From: Thiosocius sp963759055
GTDB taxonomy: Bacteria; Pseudomonadota; Gammaproteobacteria; Chromatiales; Chromatiaceae
Reading direction: 5' to 3'
DNA length: 64,000 nt
NCBI GenBank assembly: GCA_963759055.1
Contig: CAVWYD010000013.1
Span: 62,001-126,000, forward strand
The translations under genes were made by a program, and so were the position numbers. Shown one piece after another: positions 27,423 to 35,839 of the stretch. The stretch's first letter is position 1; the number at the start of each line of letters is the position of its first letter. The notes below the pieces were generated by a model, which made no database searches, was not told the DNA's origin, and saw only the letters and a list, made by a program, of their open reading frames with translations.

Positions 27423-28919
27423 TTAACGACTGAGCTTCTTGGCCTGGCCAATCCAGTCGTCACGAAGGATACGGCCCTGGGTCTTGAGCGCTTCGTCAAG
27501 CTCCTCGGCAAACTTGGCGTTGATGGCCGCCAGATTCGAAAAGTTTTTGATGCCCTGCTCATAGAGCTTTTCCGCCATCTTCGGGCCGATTCCCTTGATC
27601 ACGGTCAGGTCATCTTCGACATCATCGATCGGCAGGCTCTCCTGTGCGGGCGCCTTGCGCCTGCCCCTGGTGGCCGCAGCAGATTTGGTACTGGCCAACT
27701 TCTCGATTTCGGCGCGCAACTCTGCTATCTCGCGGCGCAGGTGACGGTTGTCACGCCGATTCTCCTGCTGGCGATGCTGCATGGTGTTGATTTCCGACCG
27801 TGTCGGAATATTCATCAGCTTGTAATGCTGCTCGGCCAATTCGTTCATGTCCTTGCGGACCTGCATGAGTGCATTGACCAGATCACCGTAAACGACCTGG
27901 TACTCATCACTGGTCGCGAAATCTCCGTAGGCCTCTTCACTGGCGTCGACCCACATGTCGTACAGGCCTCGCAATGACTCTATTTTTTCGCCTTTTTCGT
28001 GCATCGCCTGAAGCCGTTTCTGCACCGACTCCAGAGACGCCAGGGCCGTCTTGGCAAAGGCGAGTTTGTAAGCACGCAGCGCATCATGATAAGTCAGCAG
28101 GTTGCGCGCCAACCCCTGCAGGTGTTCCTGCTGCTCGCGGGTGTAGCCCAGACCCGGCATCGACAATGCACGACAGAATTGTTCCTGAGCGGCACCCAAA
28201 CCCGGTATTTCTATGCCGCCGGGCAAGTGTCCCTCTGCAATCTCTTTGAGGAGATTCTGAGACATGTTCAGCCAGGGAGAAACGGTATCCGCAATCCGCG
28301 CCCAGCTGTTGAGGGTGGTACCGCTGACGCCCGGGAGGTCCGGAGTCGCGAAGTCGGCATTGGCCTGGATCTGCGCGATCCACTGTTGCAACGCGGCCTG
28401 CATGGAAGACATCCACATGTTCATTGCGGCATCGGGCTGCTCCTGTCCCGATGCACCGAACAGGCCTTCGGACATCGACATGAAACTCTTGCCCATGTCG
28501 TAGATCCGTTGGACTACGGTTCCGATGTCACCTTGGGCTTCGGGGCGCATGGAAGACCACCACTGCTCCAGCATGCCAGACAAAGGATTTTCGCCTACAC
28601 TGAACTGCGCAAAAGGATTGCCGGCAAAAGGGTTCTGGGCGAAAGGGTTCTGGGCGAAAGGATTCTGGGCGAAAGGGTTCTGGGCGAAAGGATTCTGCAC
28701 GAAGGGGTTTTGTGCAAACATGTTTTGGCCGAACGGATTTGCCGAGAAGGGGTTGAAGCCCCCAAAAGCGTTGCCAGCGGAAGACTGGCCGTTGCCGGCA
28801 CCGAAAGCACCCATGCCAGCATTCTTGGCGAAATCGCTCCAGGTCTCCCAGTATTTACGCTGGGTGTCGGTCCAGTCGTTGATCATAGATTCATTCCAGT
28901 TATTAGCATTTGTACTCAT
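27423..28919 (-). CDS. phaE: class III PHA synthase subunit PhaE, extended, with NPF repeats and a C-terminal helix-hairpin-helix
   Basis: A 498-residue PhaE, clearly longer than the roughly 360 of Allochromatium PhaE. The start (MINDWTDTQRKYWETWSDFAK) and the central helical region are PhaE-like. Residues 55-105 are nearly pure five-residue repeats of the NPFAQ type. Residues about 380-425 include a coiled-coil (NRRDNRHLRREIAELRAEIE), and the last roughly 60 residues contain DLTVIKGIGPKMAEKLYEQG, a helix-hairpin-helix fold common as an add-on. PhaE activates PhaC. Divergent from phaA, with TGC/GCA dyads in between. Confidence 0.93.
   Translation of the reverse strand: MSTNANNWNESMINDWTDTQRKYWETWSDFAKNAGMGAFGAGNGQSSAGNAFGGFNPFSANPFGQNMFAQNPFVQNPFAQNPFAQNPFAQNPFAQNPFAGNPFAQFSVGENPLSGMLEQWWSSMRPEAQGDIGTVVQRIYDMGKSFMSMSEGLFGASGQEQPDAAMNMWMSSMQAALQQWIAQIQANADFATPDLPGVSGTTLNSWARIADTVSPWLNMSQNLLKEIAEGHLPGGIEIPGLGAAQEQFCRALSMPGLGYTREQQEHLQGLARNLLTYHDALRAYKLAFAKTALASLESVQKRLQAMHEKGEKIESLRGLYDMWVDASEEAYGDFATSDEYQVVYGDLVNALMQVRKDMNELAEQHYKLMNIPTRSEINTMQHRQQENRRDNRHLRREIAELRAEIEKLASTKSAAATRGRRKAPAQESLPIDDVEDDLTVIKGIGPKMAEKLYEQGIKNFSNLAAINAKFAEELDEALKTQGRILRDDWIGQAKKLSR
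28605..28757 (-). repeat. 15-bp tandem repeat inside phaE (NPFAQ pentapeptides)
   Basis: About nine to ten copies of a 15-base unit, several identical in a row (28630-28690), encode NPF-x-Q pentapeptides in PhaE residues 55-105. The copies nearest the centre are the least diverged, as expected for recent slippage expansion. The repeat is in frame and is protein-coding, not CRISPR. Confidence 0.9.
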
Positions 28920-28983
28920 AATTGGCGGTCCAGGTGGTTCATGGCAGTTGCTTTTGGTAGTCCATCAATCGGCTTTTGCCGGA

Positions 28984-29035
28984 TTTGTGCAATGCACCAA
29001 AAGAAGCTACCATGCATTCTTGTGCAGTGCAACAA
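28984..29035. promoter_or_regulatory. two TGC/GCA dyads between phaE and phaA (candidate PhaR sites)
   Basis: GTGCAATGCAC (28987-28997) within TTTGTGCAATGCACCAAA, and TTGTGCAGTGCAACAA (29020-29035), lie in the divergent phaE/phaA promoter region with centres about 35 bp apart. PhaR, encoded just downstream at 30470, binds TGC-rich dyads in other PHA producers. Assignment is by resemblance and position. Confidence 0.55.
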
Positions 29036-29149
29036 AGTTCAGCCGACACCACCAGACACGACAGAAAAAGACCGGGGTGAAGCTGGAATTCTAGTATCTT
29101 TATCGTTCCTTGCCTTCGCCAGGGCGAGACCATCAAACCGGAGGAATTC

Positions 29150-30340
29150 ATGAATAAAGAAGATGTCGTTATCGTCGCCGCCGCGCGCACCGCCGTGGGT
29201 AGTTTTGGCGGCAGTCTGGCCGGCATTCCAGCATCCAAGCTCGGTGCCACCGTGGTCAAGAACCTGCTTGAGCGGACCGGCCTAAAGCCGGAACAGATTG
29301 ACGAAGTCATCATGGGTCAGATCCTTGCCGCTGACACCGGCCAGAATCCTGCACGCCAGGCGGCGCTCGACGGCGGTCTGCCTTACGAGACCCGGGCCAT
29401 GACAATCAACAAGCTTTGCGGCAGCGGTCTAAAGTCTGTTCATCTTGCCTACCAGGGGATAAAGCTGGGTGACTCCGAGATCGTCATCGCGGGCGGCCAG
29501 GAAAACATGAGCGCTGCACCGCACGTACTGCCCAGCTCACGCAAAGGCAAGATGATGGGTAACTGGGAACTTGAAGACACCATGCTTCGGGACGGCCTGA
29601 TGTGTGCGTTCAACAAATACCACATGGGTGTGACGGCCGAGAATATCGCCGAGAAGTACGGTTTCACGCGTGCCGAACAGGATGCTTTCGCGGCCGAATC
29701 ACAAAACCGCGCCGAGAAGGCCCAGAACGCGGGCAATTTCGACGACGAGATCGTTCCGATTGAAATCCCCCAGCGTCGAGGTGACCCGATCGTGTTCGCC
29801 AAAGACGAGTTCCCACGCGCTGGCGTCACCGCCGAGAAGTTGGGCGGTCTGCGACCGGCGTTCAAGAAAGACGGAACGGTCACGGCCGGCAACGCGTCGG
29901 GCATCAATGACGGTGCGGCCGCGGTCGTGGTGATGTCCGCCGGAAAAGCGCAAGAACTCGGCCTCAAGCCGATTGCACGCATTGTTTCCTTCGCGGCCGC
30001 CGGCGTCGATCCTGCGATAATGGGTACAGGCCCGATTCCAGCCACCAAAAAGTGCCTGGAAAAGGCTGGCTGGTCGGTATCCGACCTGGATCTGGTAGAG
30101 GCCAACGAAGCGTTTGCCGCCCAGGCCTTGTCGGTCAACAAGGACGTCGGCTTCGACACTGCCAAGGTCAACATCTCAGGTGGTGCCATCGCCCTCGGCC
30201 ACCCGGTCGGTGCGTCCGGTGCCCGCATCCTGGTCACGCTCCTGAACGGTATGCAGCGCGAACAAGCCCGCAAGGGATTGGCTACACTCTGTATTGGCGG
30301 CGGTCAAGGCGTCGCAATGGCTGTGGAGCTTGTGGACTGA
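29150..30340 (+). CDS. phaA: acetyl-CoA C-acetyltransferase (beta-ketothiolase)
   Basis: A 396-residue biosynthetic thiolase joining two acetyl-CoA into acetoacetyl-CoA for PHB. Cys90 in INKLCGSGLKS is the acyl-carrying nucleophile, and the C-terminal GHPVGASGAR and CIGGGQG carry the catalytic His and Cys. GGAGGAATTC precedes the ATG. The neighbouring phaC/phaE and phaR fix the role. phaB is not adjacent; a candidate sits at 39642. Confidence 0.96.
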   Translation: MNKEDVVIVAAARTAVGSFGGSLAGIPASKLGATVVKNLLERTGLKPEQIDEVIMGQILAADTGQNPARQAALDGGLPYETRAMTINKLCGSGLKSVHLAYQGIKLGDSEIVIAGGQENMSAAPHVLPSSRKGKMMGNWELEDTMLRDGLMCAFNKYHMGVTAENIAEKYGFTRAEQDAFAAESQNRAEKAQNAGNFDDEIVPIEIPQRRGDPIVFAKDEFPRAGVTAEKLGGLRPAFKKDGTVTAGNASGINDGAAAVVVMSAGKAQELGLKPIARIVSFAAAGVDPAIMGTGPIPATKKCLEKAGWSVSDLDLVEANEAFAAQALSVNKDVGFDTAKVNISGGAIALGHPVGASGARILVTLLNGMQREQARKGLATLCIGGGQGVAMAVELVD

Positions 30341-30354
30341 TATACACTGAATCG

Positions 30355-30392
30355 CAAGCGTGGCGGGTTCAGGCCCGCCATGCTTGTTTTTT
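30355..30392 (+). terminator. Rho-independent terminator after phaA
   Basis: A 13-bp stem (arms CAAGCGTGGCGGG/CCCGCCATGCTTG, one G-U pair, 6-base loop) followed by TTTTTT, 14 bases after the phaA stop. It separates phaA from phaR. Confidence 0.92.
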
Positions 30393-30469
30393 CCAGTGGC
30401 CTCTAACAACCATCCAACCCAAATATTTTGGGTGTTTGTGGATATTAATGGCGCGAGGATTGCCAACGT

Positions 30470-30919
30470 ATGCCTGCCGAGCGACTGATCAAGAAATACC
30501 CGAACCGCCGTCTCTACGACACCAGCGAGAGCCGCTACATCACCCTGGATGAAGTCCGGGCGATGGTGCTAAGCGAAATTCCGTTCAAAGTCATCGACCG
30601 GCAGAGCGAAGAGGACATCACGCGCAACATCCTGTTGCAGATCATCATGGAGCAGGAGTCCGGCGGGTCGCCCCTTTTTTCAGCCCCTGTCCTTTCCCGC
30701 TTCATCAGGAACTATGGTGAAGCCACCCGGAGCGGATTCACCGAATATCTCGATACCAGTCTGCGTTTTTTCAGCGAGCAACAAGGCACCATCCAGGAAC
30801 AGATGGGCAAGGCCCTGCAAAGTACACCGATGGATTATTGGATGAAGCTTGGCGAGCAGAACATGAAGATCTGGCAAGAGATGTTCAACGCCTCCAAGGA
30901 ATCCAAGAAAGAGGATTGA
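30470..30919 (+). CDS. phaR: polyhydroxyalkanoate synthesis repressor PhaR
   Basis: A 149-residue PhaR. The N-terminal DNA-binding PHB_acc_N domain reads IKKYPNRRLYDTSESRYITL and is followed by DVR-like EVRAMVLSEIPFKVID; the C-terminal PHB_acc domain holds SPLFSAPVLSRFIRNYG. PhaR represses phasin and PHA genes and is released by binding PHA granules. A short ACCCAAA/TTTGGGT inverted repeat lies 35-50 bases upstream of the start. Candidate target dyads occur upstream of phaE/phaA and aceA. The gene has its own promoter region, since phaA ends in a terminator. Confidence 0.95.
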   Translation: MPAERLIKKYPNRRLYDTSESRYITLDEVRAMVLSEIPFKVIDRQSEEDITRNILLQIIMEQESGGSPLFSAPVLSRFIRNYGEATRSGFTEYLDTSLRFFSEQQGTIQEQMGKALQSTPMDYWMKLGEQNMKIWQEMFNASKESKKED

Positions 30920-31066
30920 TTGGCCCGCCTTTCACGCCCGCATCGATATCGCACGTCATACCCCGCCGAATAGGCGCGGCGGCCTTACGTTCGATCTGAA
31001 CTGCAGGCAAGCCGCCTGTTTGACGCTAGCATCCCGGGGCGAATCAAGGCGGCAGGAGTTCGTACC

Positions 31067-32257
31067 ATGACAGCGACAGCAGGCTCGGCTAGGGAGGTCT
31101 TCGCCACCTTCCTCACGCTAGGTTTGACCTCATTTGGCGGCCCTATCGCCCACCTCGGTTTCTTCCACCGGGAGCTGGTGGAACGACGGCAATGGGTGAC
31201 AGAAAGTCAATTCGCTCAACTGCTCGCCCTCTGCCAGTTTCTTCCCGGGCCCGCCAGCAGCCAACTCGGATTCGCGCTGGGCCTGCAGCGCGCCGGCTGG
31301 ACTGGCGCAATCGCCGCTTTTTTGGCCTTCACCCTGCCCTCTGCGCTGTTACTGTTCGGCTTCGCTGCGCTGCTGCCAAAGATGTCGGGGCCGATCGGTA
31401 TCGCAGCGATTCACGGCCTCAAGCTGGTGGCCCTGTCTGTCGTTGCCCATGGCGTGATGACCATGGCGACGAAGCTGTGTCCGGATGCGCGCCGTGCGGG
31501 AATCGCCACAGCAGCTGCAGTAATCATCCTGCTCAGCGGTGATGCCTGGGTTCAAGTGCTCGCCGTGGTATTGGGCGGGGTCGCCGGCTTGTATCTATGC
31601 CAAGAAACAAAACCGACGCCAGGTGGGGAACTATCGCTGCCTCATGGACCCCGGACCGGCTGGATACTGCTGGTCGCATTTTTCGTTTTACTGCTGGGAC
31701 TGCCTCTGCTGGCAAACACCGGCACGCTCTTTGCCCTGTTTGAAGCTTTCTACAGAGCCGGCGCGCTCGTGTTCGGCGGTGGGCATGTCGTCTTGCCGCT
31801 GTTGGAAGAAAGCGTGGTAGGCGCCGGCTGGATATCGGCCGATGACTTTCTCGCTGGATACGGCGCCGCCCAGGCTGTGCCGGGCCCCATGTTCAGCCTG
31901 TCTGCATACCTGGGTGCGCGCATGCCAGGCGCCGACGGCGGCCTGACGGGTGCATCCGTGGCACTGGCGGCGATGTTCCTCCCGGGGTTCCTGCTACTTT
32001 CCGGCATTCTACCCCTGTGGCGAGTGCTCTCTCGGTACGCCGCAGCGGCGCGTGCGATCGCCGGCGTAAATGCGGCGGTCGTCGGACTGCTGGGCGCGGC
32101 CCTGTACGATCCGGTGTGGACCAGCGCGGTAATTCAGCCCGCGCACGTCGCAATCGCCCTGGTTGGCTTCACCATGATCAGCGCCTACCGCTTGTCGGTC
32201 ATCTACGTGGTGGCCTGGTGTGTACTTGCGAACATCGTGCACACGCTGTTGCTTTGA
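31067..32257 (+). CDS. chrA: ChrA-family chromate transporter, two-domain form
   Basis: A 396-residue CHR-family membrane protein. The first CHR domain has LTSFGGPIAHLGFFHRELV and FLPGPASSQLGFALG. The second repeats the pattern with RAGALVFGGGHVVLPLLEE and GYGAAQAVPGPMFSLSAYLG, so this is the long form with two homologous halves. Family members export chromate in exchange for or driven by ion gradients; others may transport sulfate-like anions. It stands alone and is convergent with sthA. Confidence 0.9.
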   Translation: MTATAGSAREVFATFLTLGLTSFGGPIAHLGFFHRELVERRQWVTESQFAQLLALCQFLPGPASSQLGFALGLQRAGWTGAIAAFLAFTLPSALLLFGFAALLPKMSGPIGIAAIHGLKLVALSVVAHGVMTMATKLCPDARRAGIATAAAVIILLSGDAWVQVLAVVLGGVAGLYLCQETKPTPGGELSLPHGPRTGWILLVAFFVLLLGLPLLANTGTLFALFEAFYRAGALVFGGGHVVLPLLEESVVGAGWISADDFLAGYGAAQAVPGPMFSLSAYLGARMPGADGGLTGASVALAAMFLPGFLLLSGILPLWRVLSRYAAAARAIAGVNAAVVGLLGAALYDPVWTSAVIQPAHVAIALVGFTMISAYRLSVIYVVAWCVLANIVHTLLL

Positions 32258-32378
32258 TCCGTGGAGGTCGGCCGCCAGGGGTCAAAACGATGCCGCCTCA
32301 AAATTATCTGAGGCCAATTTGCATTAACCGCCTTCGTGCAACACGCCGGATAACTCCCTACCCGGTCGCGATAACGTT

Positions 32379-33770
32379 CTACCTCGTACGGTTGCGACCA
32401 TGCAGGGCGGCCACCCTGTATGCCTCTGCCATTGTGGGATAGTTGAACGTGGTGTTGACGAAATAGTTGATCGAGTTCGCCTCGCCTGGCTGCGACATGA
32501 TCGCCTGGCCGATATGCACGATCTCTGAGGCCTGATCGCCAAAGCAATGAATGCCCAGCAGCGCCAGGGTCTCGCGATGAAACAACAGTTTGAGCATCCC
32601 GACCTTGTGACCGGCGATCTGCGCACGAGCCAGATTTTTGAAATCAGCCCGGCCAACTTCGTAAGGAATGTTCTGTTCTGTCAGTTCCTTTTCGGTGCGG
32701 CCCACAGAACTTATTTCCGGACTCGTGTAGATGCCGGTTGGAATTTCACTCAACAATTCCCAGTCGCAGCTTCCATTGACGATGAAATGTCCGGCGAAGC
32801 GGCCCTGATCATAGCTGGCGCTCGCCAGCGCGGGCGGACCGATGACATCACCGACCGCGAAAATATTCTCGACGGAGGTGCGAAAAGTCTCGTCCACCTC
32901 GATCTGGCCGCGATGGTTGATCGCGACGCCTATTTCGTCCAGCCCCATGCCACCGGTATTGCCGGTACGCCCGTTTGCCCAGAATAGGACGTCGGAGTGC
33001 ACCTCCTTCCCCGACTTACAGCGCAAGACGACCCCTGTGTCTGTGCTTTGAACCGTATCGATCTCCTCGTTGTGCAGAATCACCACACCCTGGTCACGCA
33101 GGTGGTAACTCAGGGCATCAGTGATCTCGTCGTCGAGAAAAGACATCAGCCGATCGCGTGTATTGACCAGGTTAACCTTGACGTCCAGATTGGCAAAGAT
33201 CGATGCATACTCACTGCCAATGACGCCCGCACCGTATATGGTCACGCGCCGCGGTGTGTACCCCATCCGCAGCACCGTGTCACTGTCGAGGATACGCGGA
33301 TCGGAAAAATCCAGCTCCGGCGGACGATAGGGACGAGATCCGGTAGCAACCAGGAAATGTTCCGCACGAATCAGCATTGCATTTCCCGAGGAACGCACCA
33401 CCTCGATATTGTTTGCATCCAGAAAGCGCGCCCGACCATGAATCACATCCACCTGATTGCGGCTGTAGAAACGGTGCCGCATGCTGACCTGGCGCGAAAT
33501 CACGTCATCGGCGGTCTTCAGTAGCTGCGGCCACGTGACGTCCATGAACCCGACCGTATGCTCGAACAGGGGGTGATGCCGATAATCGGCGAGCAATTGG
33601 ATGGTATGACGCAGCGACTTGCTGGGGATGGTTCCCTTGTGGGTGCAGTTCCCACCGACCTGGTCCAGCATCTCGACCAAGGCGACCCGCTTGCCCTGCT
33701 TGGACATTTTCATGCTGGCGCCCTCGCCGCCCGGTCCGCTACCAATCACAACTACGTCATATTCCTGCAT
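32379..33770 (-). CDS. sthA: soluble pyridine nucleotide transhydrogenase
   Basis: A 463-residue flavoprotein of the disulfide reductase family that moves hydride between NADPH and NADH. FAD binding is at YDVVVIGSGPGGEGASMK, and the second nucleotide fold at VTIYGAGVIGSEYASIF. The region GGNCTHKGTIPSKSLRH has only one of the two redox cysteines of lipoamide dehydrogenases, as expected for SthA. GGAG lies 9 bases before the ATG at 33770. It would balance the reductant use of PHA synthesis (inference). Confidence 0.93.
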   Translation of the reverse strand: MQEYDVVVIGSGPGGEGASMKMSKQGKRVALVEMLDQVGGNCTHKGTIPSKSLRHTIQLLADYRHHPLFEHTVGFMDVTWPQLLKTADDVISRQVSMRHRFYSRNQVDVIHGRARFLDANNIEVVRSSGNAMLIRAEHFLVATGSRPYRPPELDFSDPRILDSDTVLRMGYTPRRVTIYGAGVIGSEYASIFANLDVKVNLVNTRDRLMSFLDDEITDALSYHLRDQGVVILHNEEIDTVQSTDTGVVLRCKSGKEVHSDVLFWANGRTGNTGGMGLDEIGVAINHRGQIEVDETFRTSVENIFAVGDVIGPPALASASYDQGRFAGHFIVNGSCDWELLSEIPTGIYTSPEISSVGRTEKELTEQNIPYEVGRADFKNLARAQIAGHKVGMLKLLFHRETLALLGIHCFGDQASEIVHIGQAIMSQPGEANSINYFVNTTFNYPTMAEAYRVAALHGRNRTR

Positions 33771-33952
33771 GCAATGAACTCCTGATCCCACAAACAACGC
33801 CTTACGCACTTGCGGCGCAGTTTTTATGTTTTAACACAATGCTTAACGCCGCAAGCGCGCAAGGGTATCCCAAATCCCAAACACCGGGCCAGACGCCGAA
33901 ATTCGTCTACAGTAGGGAAAACGGCCGCCGCAAATGCAAGGGCCTGCTGAAG

Positions 33953-34213
33953 ATGGAGCAACAAGCCTTGAGCCCCAAAGACTGGCTAAATCGACTGCTT
34001 CTCCCGCATTGGACGAGAGACCGTTCACCGGATCACAAACACCCGCACAAACGCCGTTTCACGCGCCTGTATAGACGCAAGCAGGGTATCGTGAAGAATA
34101 TCTGGATCGCCAGCGGCCTGGTCATGATCGTGCTCGCCACGCCGGCCACGATCATGGCACTCACCCTGGGCACGACGTTCCTGTCGTTCGTCATCCTGGA
34201 CGAGACGGCCTGA
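33953..34213 (+). CDS. small conserved-looking membrane protein of unknown function
   Basis: An 86-residue protein I do not recognise as a named family. Residues 1-46 are very basic (HKHPHKRRFTRLYRRKQG), and about 47-82 form one or two hydrophobic segments (IWIASGLVMIVLATPATIMA, LGTTFLSFVIL), so the basic part should be cytoplasmic. The ATG at 33953 removes an unlikely upstream extension that begins at 33839. It is divergent from sthA. Real by composition and spacing, but function is unknown. Confidence 0.6.
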   Translation: MEQQALSPKDWLNRLLLPHWTRDRSPDHKHPHKRRFTRLYRRKQGIVKNIWIASGLVMIVLATPATIMALTLGTTFLSFVILDETA

Positions 34214-34358
34214 CCTCTCAGGGCGCCTGGCCGGGCACAAGCGGATCAGGATGATGGCATTTTTGAATATGGTTCTCCCGGGTTTGTGATCCGGGTATTG
34301 TTCCTGTCACAATCTGCCGCAGTAACCTGTCTGAAAACCGCTGGATGCTGACAGAGCA

Positions 34359-34661
34359 ATGCCCTATTTCGACGACAACCCCCTGGAAAATCTCGCCTTT
34401 CAGGCTGGCGATGCCGAAGCCCTGCTGGACCTTCAGGGATTGCCTGCGGAGCAGGCCATGCAGGCCGTGGAGAAACTGCTGTCGGAACCGGCCAGCGAAA
34501 AAAGCTTCCTGATCCGGTTTGATGCCGCCGCTGATGATGGTCGCGAAACCCTGTTCCAGCCGCTCGGACGCCGCCTGCTTCAGGCCCGCCGGGAAGGACG
34601 CCTGAACCGCTGCCTCCCCTCGTCGGACGGGGCCGGTTATTTCATCATCTTTTCCGATTAG
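34359..34661 (+). CDS. small protein with degenerate Smr-like pattern
   Basis: A 100-residue protein. LLDLQGLPAEQAMQAVEKLL followed by SFLIRFDAAADDGRETLFQP, LGRRLLQARREGRL and a final YFIIFSD has the spacing of an Smr domain (normally LDLHG then HGKG). The His of LDLHG is Gln and the HGxG loop is lost, so nuclease function is doubtful. The resemblance is my reading by eye. Its stop overlaps the stop of the convergent mrfB (TTAG shared at 34658-34661). Confidence 0.6.
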   Translation: MPYFDDNPLENLAFQAGDAEALLDLQGLPAEQAMQAVEKLLSEPASEKSFLIRFDAAADDGRETLFQPLGRRLLQARREGRLNRCLPSSDGAGYFIIFSD

Positions 34662-35839
34662 CCGCACTGCAACAGCGGCAACTGCAGACTGACGCCCATC
34701 TTTTCCTTGAGACGCGAATACCTGATCTCGCGCTCAGCCGGGGGGCACCGGCTCGCAAAATCCAGGGCCTTGCAGAAATCCCTCCTGCGGTGCTCGTAGT
34801 ATTTACTCAGTGCCAGGGCCGCGGAGGCGTTTCCTCTGGCGTGCAAGCGAAGCCAGAGTTCCTCCGCCCGCGACCACTCCCCCAGGTGGCGATACAAAGC
34901 CGCAAGCTGAAGGCTACCCTTTTCGTCCAACCGTTCGCCCGCGCTTTCCCATACTCTGCGCGCCAGCTTGGGCTCACCGGCCTCACGCCACGCCCTGCCG
35001 ATGGCGGCATGGTTGAGTCGGGTTTGCACACTGCCCCGGTAAACGGACACGAGGCACCGATGCAGCAGGGCCAGCGAGACGACATCCTGATAGTTGTGTT
35101 CCAACACGCGTGCGAGCTGCGAGGTGACGCCCCTGCGCAACCATGACTGCCACGCAGCCGGCGCCTCTGCTCCGGGAAGATCATCCTTTCGCTGGATATT
35201 GAGCAAACGCCTCTCCGCCGTCTGCAGGCGACAGTCGGGCCAATGATCACGGTAGGCGCGACGCACGCTGTACATCAGGTCGAGATGCCGCAGCGACCCG
35301 GGTTTGATATCGATGTGATGCATCTGCAGGCGCGTGCTTAGCAGTGGCAGGTCGAAACACTTGCCGTTGTAACTGACCAGCACTGCTTCCGGCCCCACCC
35401 AATCGAAAAGCTGTTGGAGCATGCGCTGCTCTGCGGCGAAACTGCCAAGCACATACTGCCGCAACTCGAGTTGGCCACCGTCCCGATAACGGGCCACACC
35501 GACCATGAAGGCCAGATTCCCCGTGCCGCCTGACAACCCCGTGGTCTCGGTATCGATATAGACCCAATCGGGTTTGGACAGGCCACACACCTCGGGCAGC
35601 TGTGAGAGATCCCCTGCATTGCGCCCATCTGCCGGCAGGCGATAGCTGCGGTTGCACAACAGCAACCCGCGATCTTCCCAGTCTGCCTGCAGGGCATACT
35701 TCAATTTCCTTGTATGTGCAGACCCCTGCGGCTGAGGGACCGGCTCCGACTGGAAACGCCGGCACCGAGAACCGGATGGATCATTCTGAGCCGTCACCGC
35801 CTGACCACGCAACCGATCGATTTTCGAAGCCAGATTCAT
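34658..35839 (-). CDS. mrfB: YprB/MrfB-type DnaQ-like exonuclease
   Basis: A 393-residue protein with an RNase H-like/DEDD exonuclease domain. VYIDTETTGLSGGTGNLAF (about residues 93-111) is the ExoI motif with Asp-Glu, LVSYNGKCFDLPLLSTR is ExoII, and the NYQDVVSLALLH segment is ExoIII with Asp. The C-terminal about 100 residues are helical and TPR-like. In Bacillus subtilis the homologous pair YprB-YprA (MrfB-MrfA) repairs mitomycin C damage: helicase plus exonuclease. Here the gene begins in an ATGA overlap with mrfA, so the two are coupled. Confidence 0.8.
   Translation of the reverse strand: MNLASKIDRLRGQAVTAQNDPSGSRCRRFQSEPVPQPQGSAHTRKLKYALQADWEDRGLLLCNRSYRLPADGRNAGDLSQLPEVCGLSKPDWVYIDTETTGLSGGTGNLAFMVGVARYRDGGQLELRQYVLGSFAAEQRMLQQLFDWVGPEAVLVSYNGKCFDLPLLSTRLQMHHIDIKPGSLRHLDLMYSVRRAYRDHWPDCRLQTAERRLLNIQRKDDLPGAEAPAAWQSWLRRGVTSQLARVLEHNYQDVVSLALLHRCLVSVYRGSVQTRLNHAAIGRAWREAGEPKLARRVWESAGERLDEKGSLQLAALYRHLGEWSRAEELWLRLHARGNASAALALSKYYEHRRRDFCKALDFASRCPPAEREIRYSRLKEKMGVSLQLPLLQCG

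Noticed and set aside
28605..28757. Regularly spaced repeats as a possible CRISPR array
   Set aside because: Unit is 15 bases without spacers, in frame, encodes NPFAQ in PhaE.
32299..32330. Inverted repeat GCCTCA/TGAGGC between chrA and sthA as a shared terminator
   Set aside because: Short stem and only a broken T-run; too weak to call.
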